Shown here: positions 36,562 to 48,888 of the stretch, in pieces | How the letters are laid out: every line of letters starts with the position of its first letter | Numbering within the stretch: position 1 is the stretch's first letter | Notes under the pieces: model-generated | What the model was told of the DNA's origin: nothing | The model's input: only the letters and a program-made list of their open reading frames with translations | Database searches by the model: none | Source of the DNA: Eopsaltria australis | Lineage: Eukaryota; Chordata; Aves; Passeriformes; Petroicidae | Length of the DNA stretch: 64,000 nucleotides | Direction: 5' to 3' | Assembly (NCBI GenBank): GCA_034509425.1 | Contig: JAVTVJ010001160.1 | Location: 124,001 to 188,000 of the forward strand | Position numbers and translations under genes: made by a program

Positions 36562-39500
36562 GTTTCTTTATACTTTATAAAGTTTGAGCCTGCTTTGCCT
36601 ACTCCTAATCCTCATCTCACAGCAATCATCAGGTAAATTTGGGTAAGTGTGTTGGCATTTGGCCAGAAACTCGAATAGGTGAACTGAAACCACTCCATCT
36701 CCTTAGGGACAAGTTGTTCTAGGAAGAACTCTATATGAATCTACCCTATGGCATGGCTGAAGTAGAGTATAATAACAAAAAAAAAGGAGCTTATACTTAA
36801 TTTAAAGGAAAACAATGATTAAAATAAGTTGTTTGTTTTTTTTTTATTTTCCATTAAAATAAAAATTTTCTGAGGTGAATATAACCATTACTGTAAAAGC
36901 CAAGGTTTGTAAACAAAGCAAAACTCTTAACTCTATCACCTCACTGAGAAATTAGGATCTCAGTGGAGCTGAAGTTAAAGCAAGCTGTGCTTTTACACTC
37001 CTTGGAAGTTCAGGAGCAGCTCTAGCTGAGCTGGGCCATGTTCTCTTCATGGTGGAAAGGCAGCTGTGTTTCTCTGCTAGTATGTTTAGTCTTTCCTGTC
37101 TGTTTGGCTTTGGCCTAATTGGTGTTACAGAAACTAAGAAAGCTGGAGTTCCAGCTGTTTAACTTCCCAGAGCTTATTCCCTTCTTGGGTTATGTTCCAC
37201 ACTGTTCTTATTTCCATTGCAGTGTGACGACTTTTATGGTATTACTTTTTATGCACAGGACCCAAATTAGGTTTTGACAAAAACTGGCAACTGTAGAAAA
37301 GAGTCCTACTAAACAAGGTTGTTTTGAACTCTTAGTACTAATGCTCACTGAGCTGTGAAGTTCATTCTGGATAAAGTGAAGTAGTATTTACTTTTACAGA
37401 AGTAAAATAGTCCATTCTTCCCATTATGAAAATGACAGGTTGTGTCCTAAACAGCCTTTACTCTCCCCTATTGTAGCAAATGATGGTTATCCTCTAAAGT
37501 TGTGTGAAACCACAGATGGGGACACTGTTCTCATCATGAAGTGGTATAAGTCACTAAGCTTAGATTTGTTCTGAATTCTCTTTTTGCTTTGAGAAAAATG
37601 ATACAGTCTGAGTAGTCTCTCAAGCACAGTAGTCAGTAAGTTTGGGCAGGATTTGAAGATTAATTCCTAACCAGCTGCAGGTGAATAGAATGCAGCCACT
37701 GGTAAAAGCACCCGGTGCTTTTGCGTGTTTTTGCTTTGGCTCTTGATAGAGATTACCTGGTTTGCGTCTCTTTCTCTGACAATATTATGGGTAAGTATAC
37801 ATTTACCTAGATTATAAACCTCTTGCAACTGAGGCCCTGTCTTTGCCTCATATGTATCTGGTAGAATCTTCAATAGTATAAAACCATGTTAGGAGTAGAA
37901 GTCCCATAGAAGCCCAAAGTTTCAAGGGTTGTACCCTAACAACATTGGCATGCTGCCAGCCTGTTGTAAACCTCTTGTACCATACCTTGTGGGAGCCAGT
38001 TGTAAAGGTTTTCTGGAAGGAACTCTGCATTTTTAAAAGTATTTAAGACTTATGTTGAACTTGGGATTTCCTCCTCAGAACTAGCCTCCAGCAGGTAAGT
38101 GCATTGGTCTGGAAGTGGAGCCTGATAATGAATAAAAATAGAGAGTTATTTTAAAACCACAGTCTTGTATGATTATGTGACAGCAAGGTTAGAGTACTTC
38201 ACAATGTCCCCTTCATTTTCTCTCCTAATCATAGCTGTATTGATCTAATAATTGTAACATTCACCTGATAGAATTGCATTTCCTTTTGGACAGTTGCATA
38301 GTTCCCAAGCAAACATTTTTCAGACATGAATTCCCTTTTTCTTTTAGTTTTCTTTGGGACTGGCTTCCTTTTTATCTCTTTCCATCTTGCACATTAACTT
38401 TACAAATACTATCTCTGACAGAGCTGGAAAACATTCCAGAGCATTTTGTCATGGTGCTAGTTTTGTCATGGCCTCTTACAGCTCATCTTTTCTTCTTTGC
38501 TTTCAGACCCACACACAAACACAAAATAAAGTACCCATTTTCATATGAAGAAATTTATGACAGATTATGCCAGGGACCATTGCCAGCCATCAAACTTAAT
38601 ATACGGCACTTCCAAATAATACAGTTTTTAAAAAAAATACCCCAACAATCTGCAAAGCATTTTGAAACTGCCTGCTGTTGTATGCCATTTCCAATTTCAA
38701 TTTCTCAGATGTCTATTTTATCACAGATTGTATTTGGGTTTTGGGATTTGTTATTTAATCATGAGTAACAGCAAGCTAAATAAGTGTGTTGTAGACTGTA
38801 GAAATTAAATCAGGGAGATTTCACTTCCCAGAAACTCTTTAGTCCTTCAGTATGATATTGATGAAAGATGTTACTGTACTTTACTGCTGTGTGTGTTGCA
38901 ACATATGCTATTGTGGTTACCATTGGTATCAGAATGAAATTATTTAAGCAGTTTCAGAAACTCAAGAAAAATGCAGATACAGAATAACTGCCAAAATCAA
39001 TAACCAGTCACTCTGCTGGAAAAAAAAGTGCCACTATTGCATAAATTAATTTCTTATTTATTATTGTGCTGCAATTCATTAAGATTTTGGTCTTCCATTG
39101 AGGTAGCTTGTGTAGAAAAGCACATGAAAGTAATGTAGATATTTATATGAAAAGAACAGTAGTGAAATTGAAGTTTAGCACATTCATTATTTCATGTTTT
39201 TCTGTTTTAAATATAAACATTGTTGCGAATATGGTGCAAGGGAAGTTTTAAGGAGAAAAACCAGAAATTTTAGCACACTGCTTTTTAGACTGTTTTAAAC
39301 TTTTTTTTTTTTCTCATGTACTATATCTGTGCTGCAAGAAGAGTATTTGGTTTTCTTAACAATATCAATGTTTGTATGTACTGTGAACATCCTGAATATC
39401 TTGACAAAACAATCTCTCCACAAACTTAGAATAAAAGTCTCTTTTAACTGTAATAATGTAATGGAACAGTTACGTTGATATTTCAAGGACACAAGAAAAA

Positions 39501-39757
39501 CACAGGCATAGTCTCAACTCATTACCCTTACTATGAGATTTCTCTAGCAGTTTCCACAGATTAGAGGACTGGTCATTATAGTGTTTTCTAGTACTTTCAA
39601 CAATGATTGCCTTGCAGCAGTGTTTATGAATAATTACAGGGTTGTAATATGAAAAATTGAAAAAGCTTTAATGAAAAATGAAGTAGCTAATATATTTTGA
39701 TCGAAATAAATCCCCTTAATTCACTCTTTTAAGTGCATGTGTGTCTTTAACTTGCAG

Positions 39758-39868
39758 AATCTATGGAAACAGGAAATGCAAGTCTTTCAGAGGAATGCCC
39801 ACTAGAATGTGCAGAACATCAGTCTTCTGTTTTGTCCCCAGAAGTTTCTCCATCTCCAAAGGCTAAAA
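39758..39868 (+). CDS. ANKS1B: ANKS1B exon, linker after the ankyrin block (111 nt, symmetric 1-1)
   Basis: Acceptor TTAACTTGCAG ends at 39757 and donor GTAAAT starts at 39869. It encodes about 37 residues beginning ESMETGNASLSEECPLE and ending SPEVSPSPKAK. The length matches, to within a residue, the mammalian linker exon I recall, but only the Ser-Pro-rich end is alike. It is acidic, Ser/Pro-rich and probably disordered. A Met codon at 39763-39765 is in the ANKS1B frame. Spare A joins GT at 42894 to give Ser. Reading through the donor keeps the frame open to 39958, so intron retention would add about 30 residues. Confidence 0.88.
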
Positions 39869-42800
39869 GTAAATACATGTACTCTGTGAATGCAGAAGCT
39901 GTACTGAATTTCTCTTTAATATTAATGTTCATACAAACTTACACAGTGGAAAAAAATTAAGAAAGTTATTGATATCAAGTAGGTTCTTTCCTACCATGAA
40001 TTACCTATCTTGGCTACATACACTGTATTCCATGTCACATAGAAAAGCAAGGAACTGTATTCTCAGAAAGGACAAGTCACTAATGGATTACAATGTGCTG
40101 CATTGTTTGATATTAAATCTTTTTAATTTTTCTGACCTTATCCATTTCATAATCAAGTAAAACAAAAATACTAAATATGTTGAAATACTCTGCTGGCATT
40201 GTTCATATTCAGGTTAAAATTTGAATTTACTTCATCTCTCCCAATGAGTGCTTCTACCAATCGTTTTACATTTGTAAGCCTCTTTCAAAGGTCACAAGTG
40301 TACTGCTCTTCCATTCATCTTCTAACACAGCTTTCATACACTGTGGCAGTCACTGTTGTGTGCACGTACTTTCATTTTATGTTCTGATTCACCATTTCCA
40401 CAGCCACTAAAACAGGCCATTTCCTGAGTGTGCTGTCTTTCATGAAAATCATCCTCCTGTAGAACCAAACCTGACTTCTGCCTTCAGTAATCATCCAGAG
40501 TGAACATAATTGAATGCTGGCAAATAACTAAGCCTGTCCTTGGTTTTGTTGTGTGAGTTGTGGGGTTATTTTCCTTTTAGTGGGTTTTTTTTTTTGTGAT
40601 TGTTTTTTTAATTGTTGTTTTTTTTTAAACATGTTATTTTTCCTTTAACATGTTCACTGGGAGAGTTTTTATTCATGAGAGAACGAAGCTTCCTGATGCG
40701 TGTCAGATTATGATCTTCATGGTGATAGTGAACAAATGCTGTAGTTGCAATAATATTTCCCATTGGGGTACTTAACATGTGTGGTGTGTGAAGATAAATA
40801 GTTCCTTTGAGATTAGCAGGAATGTGAGGCCAACTACCATATGCAATAGAAATGTCTGTCCTGAAATTAAGTAGCAAATATTTTTAAAATATGTTTTACT
40901 TCTTAATGATAAGGTCAGGGTCTCACATTCCTTATTTCCTCTTACAAGGTATAAATAATGTAAAACATGCTAACTGGCTTTTCCTTGTCTATTGTGTAAC
41001 CTGATACTTAAGAAAAGAAATTGTACTTGATAGTGCTTCCCATCCATCTGTCTGCCATTCTCTGACAATCTAATTTCAAATAATTTAAACCAGCTTTGGA
41101 AGAGGGATAGCACTATCAATTTCCTTTCTGTGAATTTCATGAAAATAGGGAGCTGAAGAGTGATCCTAATTAGTACCTGCCCTGAAAGAAATAGGAAAAA
41201 TGTGTCTTTTATGTATTCTGGCTGCAGTCAAGCAGTCAGCTGCTGCACTCTCACCCAGGTCAGTCCAATTTTATCACACAGAACTCATTCTTGCCCAGTA
41301 AGAAATACTGCAGGCCGTATGTGGGACTGGGGACATGAACACAGTACTGTAGGAAGCAGTAGTTTTGTCTCTTTATAGAACACCGTATCATGAATTTAGA
41401 ATAGTTTTTAATATTTAGGTATTTTACTTCCAATTTTTAGTTATAATATTAATCTGGAATAATTTCAATTTTCTAATTAAAAAGCAGAATATAAGCAAAC
41501 CTTATTATATTTTTGCTTAATTTACAAGTTTCATGCAAAGCTACCATTGACTAAGAGTAGCAAGAGTTTTGAATGCAAAATTTGTTAGATTTTTTAAAGA
41601 AATTAAATACTTTTAATTAACAACTTCTGTTCTTATCTCTGAAAATTTTGGTAATAGCTGGCCATGATTATAACTTTAAATATATTTTTGGGTATTTGTG
41701 TTTGCTTAGCATAGCAAACAGTAAATATGAAAAAAAAAATGAAACAGCTCTAGACCAAGCAGATACAGTTTTATCAGTGGATTCTTTAGTTATGTCAGTG
41801 TACTTAAGTCTGTTTTATGTATGCTGAGCTTAATATGCTCACTGTTTTTCCTTTTCAGCATTTTATTTCCAAAGATGGAGTAACATGGAAGCATCTGTTT
41901 TATCAAGTCTAAGCGCTGCCGTTTCCGACAATATGACTGTTGTAAACCTAGTTAAGAAAAGGGGTTTCTTACTTGCTCGTGGAAACTCTTGGCTTTTTCA
42001 TTTTTGATTGCTATTACTAAAGGTAGCTGTGTAACACACACAGTAGATAATCAGAACCCAATGTAATTGATCATAATGAGTATCTTTTCAGTCTGTGGAG
42101 GCCTTGGTGCTGCCAGTGGATTGTTAGCAGAATGGTTAGTACTCAATGTGATTCTAGTACTTACTACTGCCACTATTTCCAGTAGTGGTCCTCGGTATAG
42201 ACACAGAAAGCCTGTTGTCTTACTGTTCTGGTAGATTTCTTAACTAAAGAAATCTGATAAATTAAGGAGAAAACGTGAAACCTAATGTAGAATGCACTGA
42301 ATGGAGGTTTCTGATAGACTGTTGTAGGGAGACATGTTTTAAACTTGTGGAGTTTGCCCAGTATATTCTTCCACCATTCCATTTAATCGTGGGAAAGTGA
42401 GCAAGAATTATTGCTAAAGCATAGCTGCTTTGATGGGGGAGATATGCATTCCTAGTCACAATTTACAGAACTCATGTAGTATATTAATTAATTACAGCTG
42501 CAAACATGAACCCGATGCAGAGTATGGAATATTGATTTTGTATGTTTGCACAAACTTTCCTTTGCTGGATTAATTTTACATTCTTGGATAGTTGCTATTT
42601 CTAGGACTTTTCAGGATTAGAAAACAGAGAAAGGGTAAGTATTTATTCATCCTAATTAAATGCAAGGTATAGGGCAGTGCAGAAGTATGTAGATCACCTC
42701 TAGCAAATTCCCAGCCTGGAATGAGATGACATTATTTTTGAGCAGAGAATGGTGCATGAAGATCATAGTTTAGAAGCTAAGGTATGGAAAATAACAGATA

Positions 42801-42893
42801 CTCAATAAAGTTTAAAGAATGTGCATTTCCTTTTTAGGCATAAATTACCCCTGGTATTCTAATTACTGACTAATGGTGTGTCTGTTTTTAAAG
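39869..42893 (+). other. ANKS1B: ANKS1B intron, 3.0 kb, no mobile element recognised
   Basis: Bounded by a GTAAAT donor and a TCTGTTTTTAAAG acceptor (42893). Contains T-rich runs near 40588-40630 and nothing else identifiable. Confidence 0.8.
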
Positions 42894-43069
42894 GTGAAGC
42901 TGTGACTGGAGAATTATCAAAGCTCTTAGATGAAATCAAATTGTGCCAAGAAAAGGAATACTCTTTTGAAGATCTGTCTCATACACTATCAGACCATTAT
43001 CTGGAAAATTTTAGTGAAGTATCACAGGAAGATCTTGTGACTAATGGAAGCCAAACCAAGCTTAATGTA
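42894..43069 (+). CDS. ANKS1B: ANKS1B exon, conserved post-ankyrin linker (176 nt)
   Basis: Acceptor GTTTTTAAAG ends at 42893 and donor GTAAGT starts at 43070. Two bases complete the split Ser, then 58 codons follow and the exon ends in phase 0. The translation EAVTGELSKLLDEIKLCQEK followed by EYSFEDLSHTLSDHYLENF is diagnostic of ANKS1B. The later SEVSQEDLVTNGSQ part is more variable. It is probably helical and a recognised conserved patch ahead of the long disordered linker. A competing GT three bases upstream (43067) is a poorer donor. Confidence 0.95.
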
Positions 43070-43628
43070 GTAAGTAAGATGGGATAAAAGGATAATATAT
43101 TCAGTTACATCTGATTTATTTATGGCACATTCAAGAAAGAAATAGTAAGAGTGAGAATAGTACACAGTTAACATTACGATAAAAAAATAATGCATGCTTC
43201 TTACAGATTTAGAATGTAATGTTCACTTCATTTCTCAAAGGTATTGCTTACCACACCTCAGAATAGCTTTTTATGTCATCGCTAATACATTCAGGTTACT
43301 TGTTTTTAGCATGGGGAGGGCAAAAAAGGGTTTTTTTGAGAAATCAATAAAAATCAGTATGTTAAATACTATACTGAATACTAAATGTTAGCAGAATCTG
43401 ATCAGATATGCCCCCAAAAGAACCAGCTAAACATCCTCAGTTATTTTTCTTATACATTTTATTACTATATAGCTTTCTTGGTAGCCTAACGATATTGAAG
43501 AGTGACTCTCTAAAACAGAAAATTGTGGTTGTGATACTTCAGTGATTTCCAGCTACAGTTGAAGATGACTTCATTGCTACTAATATTATGAATAAAGTAC
43601 TCTAGGATTCATTTTTTCTTTACTGTAA

Positions 43629-43659
43629 CAAGACTTTTTCTTTTTTTTTTTTTTTTTAA
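43629..43659. repeat. Poly(T) run
   Basis: About 30 bases of almost pure T. It could be the reverse of an A-tail, but no retroposed body is recognisable next to it. Confidence 0.8.
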
Positions 43660-45083
43660 TTGAATTCTCTTCCTCAGTAGGTTTCCTGGTTTCAGCTGGT
43701 TTAGGCTTAAACTGTGACACTAAATAAATGTGATTGCTCAGGGAATTAAGCAGAGAACAATGGAAAACTGCTAACTTCTAAATTTCATTTAATGTTTTTC
43801 GTAAGTTAAGAAAAATTATGCTCACTTATGCAAGGAAAACCATGACAAGTTAAGGACTTTCATGTTTTAGATGATTTATTATGACATATATAGACAAAAT
43901 GAGATTTACAAAGATGCATAGCTGCCCTGAAATGCAGTAGATACTTTTGTAAAGCCCTTCTAGATGTCTGAATGTTTAGATACATAACTCCTATTGAACT
44001 CAATTTGAACAAGATACTGATCCCATTTAAGCATTTTTAGATGCTTGTCTAGTGTCTCTCTGAATTTAGGTGCTAACTGCTATTTAAATCTTCTCAGCTG
44101 GCTGCTGTTTTGCAGAAAATGTATTCCATATAAATCTGTCTGTTCAGGCCTAAATGAAATACAATGTGAATAGAAAGTATTTGGACACTAAATCTGTAAT
44201 TTCTGTGACAGGGAAATAGAAAGGTAAATTAGGCAATATATTTTTTTGATATTTCATGTATTGTATATTGAACTGGAAGTGAAAACAATTCTTCACAGTT
44301 GGGGACTGTTTAAAGTATTTGATGGTGCTCTCCTACTGGGGCATCCAGATTTTCTTTCAAAGAAAACTGTAGTCAGGATGATGGGTGTGTACTCCTGACA
44401 AGTTAGGCTGGAAGGCAGAACATTTTCCCCTGCAGTTGACCCAACTATACAGATCTGTATGGAGAGGACTCTTTGCTGTGATGTGAGATTTTCCTGTTGG
44501 TTCTAAAGTATCCATTTCATTTTTTAATGTATTTTAGGGTTATTCAGTCTGTTCGGTTGCTACCTGGATGCCTTGCATAAAAAAACGGAAGTTGCTTCTA
44601 TTTTTGACACAACATCTTTTAATTTTGGGCAGGTGCTGCCTTCCTTTGTGTTTAGGCTCCCTGTGTAGCACATGGGTGATATGAAAGCCCACGTGCTCTT
44701 TAAGGAGCCATGAAAGAGAAATTGGGAAGAAGCACTAAAGTGAAGAGATATGTTTAGCTCTGAAAATTATTGCAAAGGTGAATGCTGCCAAACTGCTCTG
44801 GGGGCAGGACCAGCAAGTGTAGTCAAGGAAGATGTGTGACAGTAGAATGATGGTTGAAGAAACTTAAATGAATACTTATGTATAAGAACATGAAGATACA
44901 GAAAGAAAGAAGTGGAGATGTATATAGATGTGGAGAGTCAGAAATAGATTCATTGGATATGTATTAAAGAAGAGAGATTCTTGCAGCTTTCTCTTGCTTA
45001 AGTTTTCTCCTCCATGGGAAACTTCTGTAAGAATCTCAGTAGGTTAAGTGGGTTCTTATCTGTTGTCTGCATTTTTTCAGCTC

Positions 45084-45655
45084 TGTCGTGGGTTGACCCC
45101 GGCCAGGGGCCAGGTGCCCACTCAGTCACTCTATCACTCCCCCTCCCACTGGGAGAGGGGAGAGGATAATATTGAAAAAGACTATCAGGGTGAGTAAAGG
45201 CAGTTTTATTACAGTGGAGGAAAAAATAGAACAAGCAAGTTGAAAGTTGCGCGCGCAAGAGCAAGAAGAGAAAACAATCAATCTCTACTTCCCATCAGCA
45301 GCGATGTCCGGACACTTTCTGGGAAGCAGGGCTCCACCACACGTGATGGTTGCTCGGGGAGGCAAACATGGACAAGTCCCGAATGCCTCCCCCTCCTCCT
45401 CTCTTCCTTCCCTTATATATCTGAGCTGATGTCATATGGTATGGAATATCCCTTTGGCTGACTGGGGTCAGCTGGCCTGCTGGTGTCCCCTCCCAGGATC
45501 TTGCCCCCCCCACCCCCTTTGGTGGGGGAAGGAATGTCAGAGGGACAGCACTGCTTGGCAGTAGCCGAAACACTGCTCTGTTATCAACACCAGCTAGCAA
45601 AGCAAAGTACAGCAGTGTAAGGCCTGTGAGCTTTACCCCAGTCAGACCCAATACA
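45084..45655 (-). mobile_element. Solo LTR, ERVK-like, about 570 bp
   Basis: On the + strand it starts TGTCGTGGGTTGACCCC and ends GACCCAATACA, with a shared 5-bp flank AGCTC (45079-45083 and 45656-45660). In the minus direction the LTR begins TGTATTGGGTCTG, has TATATAAG (complement of 45412-45419) and AATAAAAC (AATAAA is the complement of 45205-45210), and ends CAACCCACGACA. The order fits U3-R-U5. The class is judged from general resemblance to avian ERVK LTRs; the visible TSD is 5 bp, so ERVL-like is not excluded. There is a CpG-rich GCGCGCGC stretch near 45250. Confidence 0.86.
45412..45419 (-). promoter_or_regulatory. TATA box of the 45084-45655 LTR
   Basis: Minus-strand TATATAAG, 237 bp from the LTR 5' end and about 200 bp before its AATAAA. 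Spacing is normal for an LTR promoter. Confidence 0.6.
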
Positions 45656-48600
45656 AGCTCATATTTCTTTCTACTGTATGTGCAAAGACCCTTTGGGCAG
45701 CACAGAACACCCTATGGAGTCTGTCTGGAGCACAGACTTTCTGCCTGCTGCACTGAATGTTGCCTTTCTCTGTTATCAGCTCCAACAGAGGGCTGGAACC
45801 ACACCTGATGTGCTTCCATGAAGGAGCAGTTGCTTCAGGTTCATATCAGCAACTTTCTCCTGACTTTCATTGCTGGCTGTGCTGGCATCAGCTCTGAAGA
45901 GGTGTAGAAGTTAGCTCCCTGTTGATAATGTTAGGTGGTGCCATTTCCTGAACAAATGTGGATTCCAGAGACGATGACTATTGAAGGCTTTTCAGCTTCT
46001 TGTAGTTAAGCAATCTGAAAAGTTTCCAAATCCCAAGTCATGCCACTTTGTGACCCTTAGGGAAATTCTGCAAAGGCACTGGCTGCTAGGAGACATCTGC
46101 ATTTTTTGCATCTTCCTATTGTTTAGAGAAATAGGAGGCCAAGACTGGGGAATTTCTGATTTGAATAGTAACTTGTGGATCATAAACTTAGGAAACTGGA
46201 GCAAGGAGCATCAGGAGGGTAGCATGGGCTTGGGAAAGAGAAGGCATTAGGAAACAGAGTGTATTTCAAAGCATTTTTCAACAATTGGCTCTTTTCAAGA
46301 GGGCCAAAACAGCTGTGGTACTGCTCTGGCTAAATGAGGTTAAGGTTGATTTGGGACTGCAGAAAGGCGTGTCTGTCTATCCAGAATCCACAGCCTGGAA
46401 TTCTGTCCTGAATTTTAAGTGCCAGCCTCTGTTGCTTGAAAGAGTGGGGCTCACAGTTTTTGTGTAGTGTAAGGGTATTGTGGATGCCTGCCTTTTAATG
46501 CAATAACTTGACAGTAAAGGCTTCATCTGGAAAAGTGGTGTTCAATTATGTCCATGGCATAGGGGTGAGTTTCAACATTGGTTTTATAGTCTCCCAGATA
46601 AAGTACTGATCATCAACCTGTGATCCCTTCTAGTATTGTTTCTGCGTTGTACAGCCACTGGAAAAATAGCAGTGCAATCTGGAGAGTAGGACTTTGGAAG
46701 CCTTGTTCAAGGGCACATTGCCTTCCTTTTCTGGTCTTAGGCATCTTGCATTGTTTGTTGCTCAGTGATACAGCACTTGTAGAACTTCTTTTGAAAGAAG
46801 TGGGTTGGAAGTCTTTTAGGTCAAGGATAGAATTGAATCCATTCTTCCATTTGCTGTGTTATCTGACAAGTAGTCATCCAACAACATAAGTTGTTCTGGA
46901 ATGTTTATAGTAAGAAACCATTCTTTTCATCAAATTTTGCATTGAAAACAATACATGTTTTTACTAATTTATATGTTTCTATTGGCCAGGTGTGTGACTT
47001 GTGACAAGGCATTAAAACCCCAGAGATTTATGTGCTTACAGTATTTTCAAGTAAAATAGGAAGCAGAGTTTGCACAACTCTGAGGTTAGGTGAAAAAGAA
47101 CAAAAAGAAAAAGAAAATCCAAGTTCAGAATTACTAGTCAGCTTTGACTCTTAAGTTTCCTTGGGACATAGAGGAGCTGAATAGGAACACTGATGGTCAG
47201 GATCTTGGGGACTGGAAGGTATAACATCTGGAAGAGGGAGAGTACAGTGGAGCAGTAAGAAGAAGTAAGGACAGTAACAGTAGACCCATAGGGTAGACAT
47301 GAATAGGAACAGATCTGGAGATGAGTAAAAATGTCCCCACAGGATGCTTCCATTCCAAAAGTTGAAAGGGGAACTGTGACAGAAGAGCAGATTGTCTTAG
47401 CTTCCTGAATGGGGGGGAAGGGGGAATGATTAATGAAGAAGGAGAACACACTGAATGCTGCATAGCACGAAGTCAGATGAGAGTAACTTGCCATGATCTT
47501 TTATTTGAAGAGTACATTCTAAAGAATAAACTAAAGGAAGTCAAAGCCGCACTAGAAATGTCATAATTTAAAGGTTTTCTTTTGCAACTCTGGCTGTGTT
47601 TGGTGTGCTGTCAGGCAAAATATTAATGTCATGTTTCCTAGTCTATCTTTACCAGTCATTAAAACATGTACATTACAACATACAATGCATTGAGTCCCTG
47701 TTCATTGTCTCCACAAAATTAAACGCCAGATTGAACATAGTTTTGCAATTCTACTTCAGAGAGAGCTCCAAAAGACATTCATACAGCTATGCATCGCTTT
47801 AGATGGAATTCCTAGTATTTCTTAATGATTTGTATGCTGGGTGGGGTTGATGGTCGGTTCATAGAGTTTTGCCCCTGGTTCCTTTCTTTGTTTCTCCCAT
47901 TTTGGTGATTGTGACTTGAATGTGCTCTTTAGTTACCCTGTGCATGCAAAGGCATGGAAAGCCCTGACTGGTGCTGCACAGGCAGGCTGGGAAAGCTGTA
48001 TACTTGTGTATTGCTCAGTGCTGACATATTACAGTTTTTCTATGTTCCCTAAAAAAAAAAAAAAAATCTTTCAAAAAAACTAGAATTTGATTGTTCAGTG
48101 AGTCAGAAAAGGAGCTGTGCTTCAAAACATATTCCAGAAAACATGAGGTGGAAAAAGATATAGGAAAATCCTTGATTTTATCTTGGTCCAGTTAACTAAG
48201 GTGTTTCCTTTTCAAGCTGAATTAAGTATGATTGCTAGCAAAATCAGCTTTTGACAGTAAATTATAGCAGTTTCAGATTGTTGGTTTTTTTAAAAAAAAG
48301 TATAATTAAAAAAAAATTATTTTCCAATAGATGGCAGTCTGGTTCAGTAATTTCAAGAACAAAAGCAACCATCTTATATAAGAGTTTTCCAACTTTTTTC
48401 ATTGCTACATTAAAATTGTGCATTTTAACACAGTTGATAGCCCAAACTGCTTCAAAATGAACACCTTTAATTCCTCTAGGAGAAAAATTTATGGAACATA
48501 AGAACATACATTTAAACTACAAATTAAAAACTTCAGGACTAAATTTAGAAGTGTATCATGGCAAAGAGGTTACACGACAAGTGTGTATTCAAACAGTTTG

Positions 48601-48805
48601 TGAATTGAACAGCAAGCAAGAAAATTAAAATAGGTATAACCTTGTCATGGGTTAGTCAGGAGGGGTCAAAATCTAGGAAGTGACCTATGCTGCAGGAAGG
48701 AATATAACTTCCTTCCTGGGAGAGAGAGCCAGTAGCTAGGTAGTTTTAAGGATTGATGTGTAGGTGAACCAATTAAAAAGTTGATCCGCCTTCGAGGAAA
48801 GAACC

Positions 48806-48813
48806 ATATATAA
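48806..48813 (+). promoter_or_regulatory. TATA box of family 2 LTR copy C
   Basis: ATATATAAG-type core about 165 bp into the LTR. It is kept in copies A (variant), C, D and E and degraded in B. Together with the poly(A) signal 1.3 kb downstream it implies an unusually long R region or an internal intron. Confidence 0.6.
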
Positions 48814-48888
48814 GCAAAGACCCTCTGAGCCTCTTCCTCTTTTAGCTTGCTGCTGTGTAGAGAGGAGCATCTCCTGCTTCTCTCCCTG

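Larger units (their letters stand above)
35124..36697 (+). mobile_element. Solo LTR, family 2, copy B (sense to ANKS1B)
   Basis: Starts TGTCCTGGGTTAG and ends ACCACTCCA, with a perfect 5-bp TSD TCTCC (35119-35123 and 36698-36702). The TATA region is degraded (CTTGTAAGC where other copies have ATATATAAG). The donor CAG|GTAAGG (GT at 35368-35369) is the best of the copies, the acceptor TTTTTCTTACAG ends at 36361, and the poly(A) signal AATAAA is at 36556-36561. A (GA)n tract occurs at about 35704-35728. It lies only 98 bp after the 34407-35025 LTR and in the opposite orientation. Confidence 0.92.
29388..39757 (+). other. ANKS1B: ANKS1B intron, 10.4 kb, with two adjacent solo LTRs
   Basis: Runs from the GTAAGC donor to a TTAACTTGCAG acceptor ending at 39757. 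It holds a pyrimidine-rich tract (about 30424-30512), an LTR of 6-bp TSD type (34407-35025, antisense) and family 2 copy B (35124-36697, sense). The stretches 29388-34406 and 36698-39757 otherwise show nothing recognisable. A GC-richer patch at 34080-34330 has no assignable identity. Confidence 0.85.

Noticed and set aside
38274..38768. 164-codon open frame on the + strand
   Set aside because: Hydrophobic but with no recognisable domain, in AT-rich intron, without conserved splice or promoter context.
29388..39757. A missing ANKS1B exon encoding a mammal-like EYLEG linker start
   Set aside because: The exon at 39758 has the expected length and phases and joins both neighbours in frame, so no extra exon is needed; I also saw no matching sequence in the intron.
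43940..44100. Possible decayed DNA transposon or MITE
   Set aside because: Words such as CTCCTATTGAACTCAATTTG hint at an old palindromic element, but terminal inverted repeats and a duplication could not be shown.
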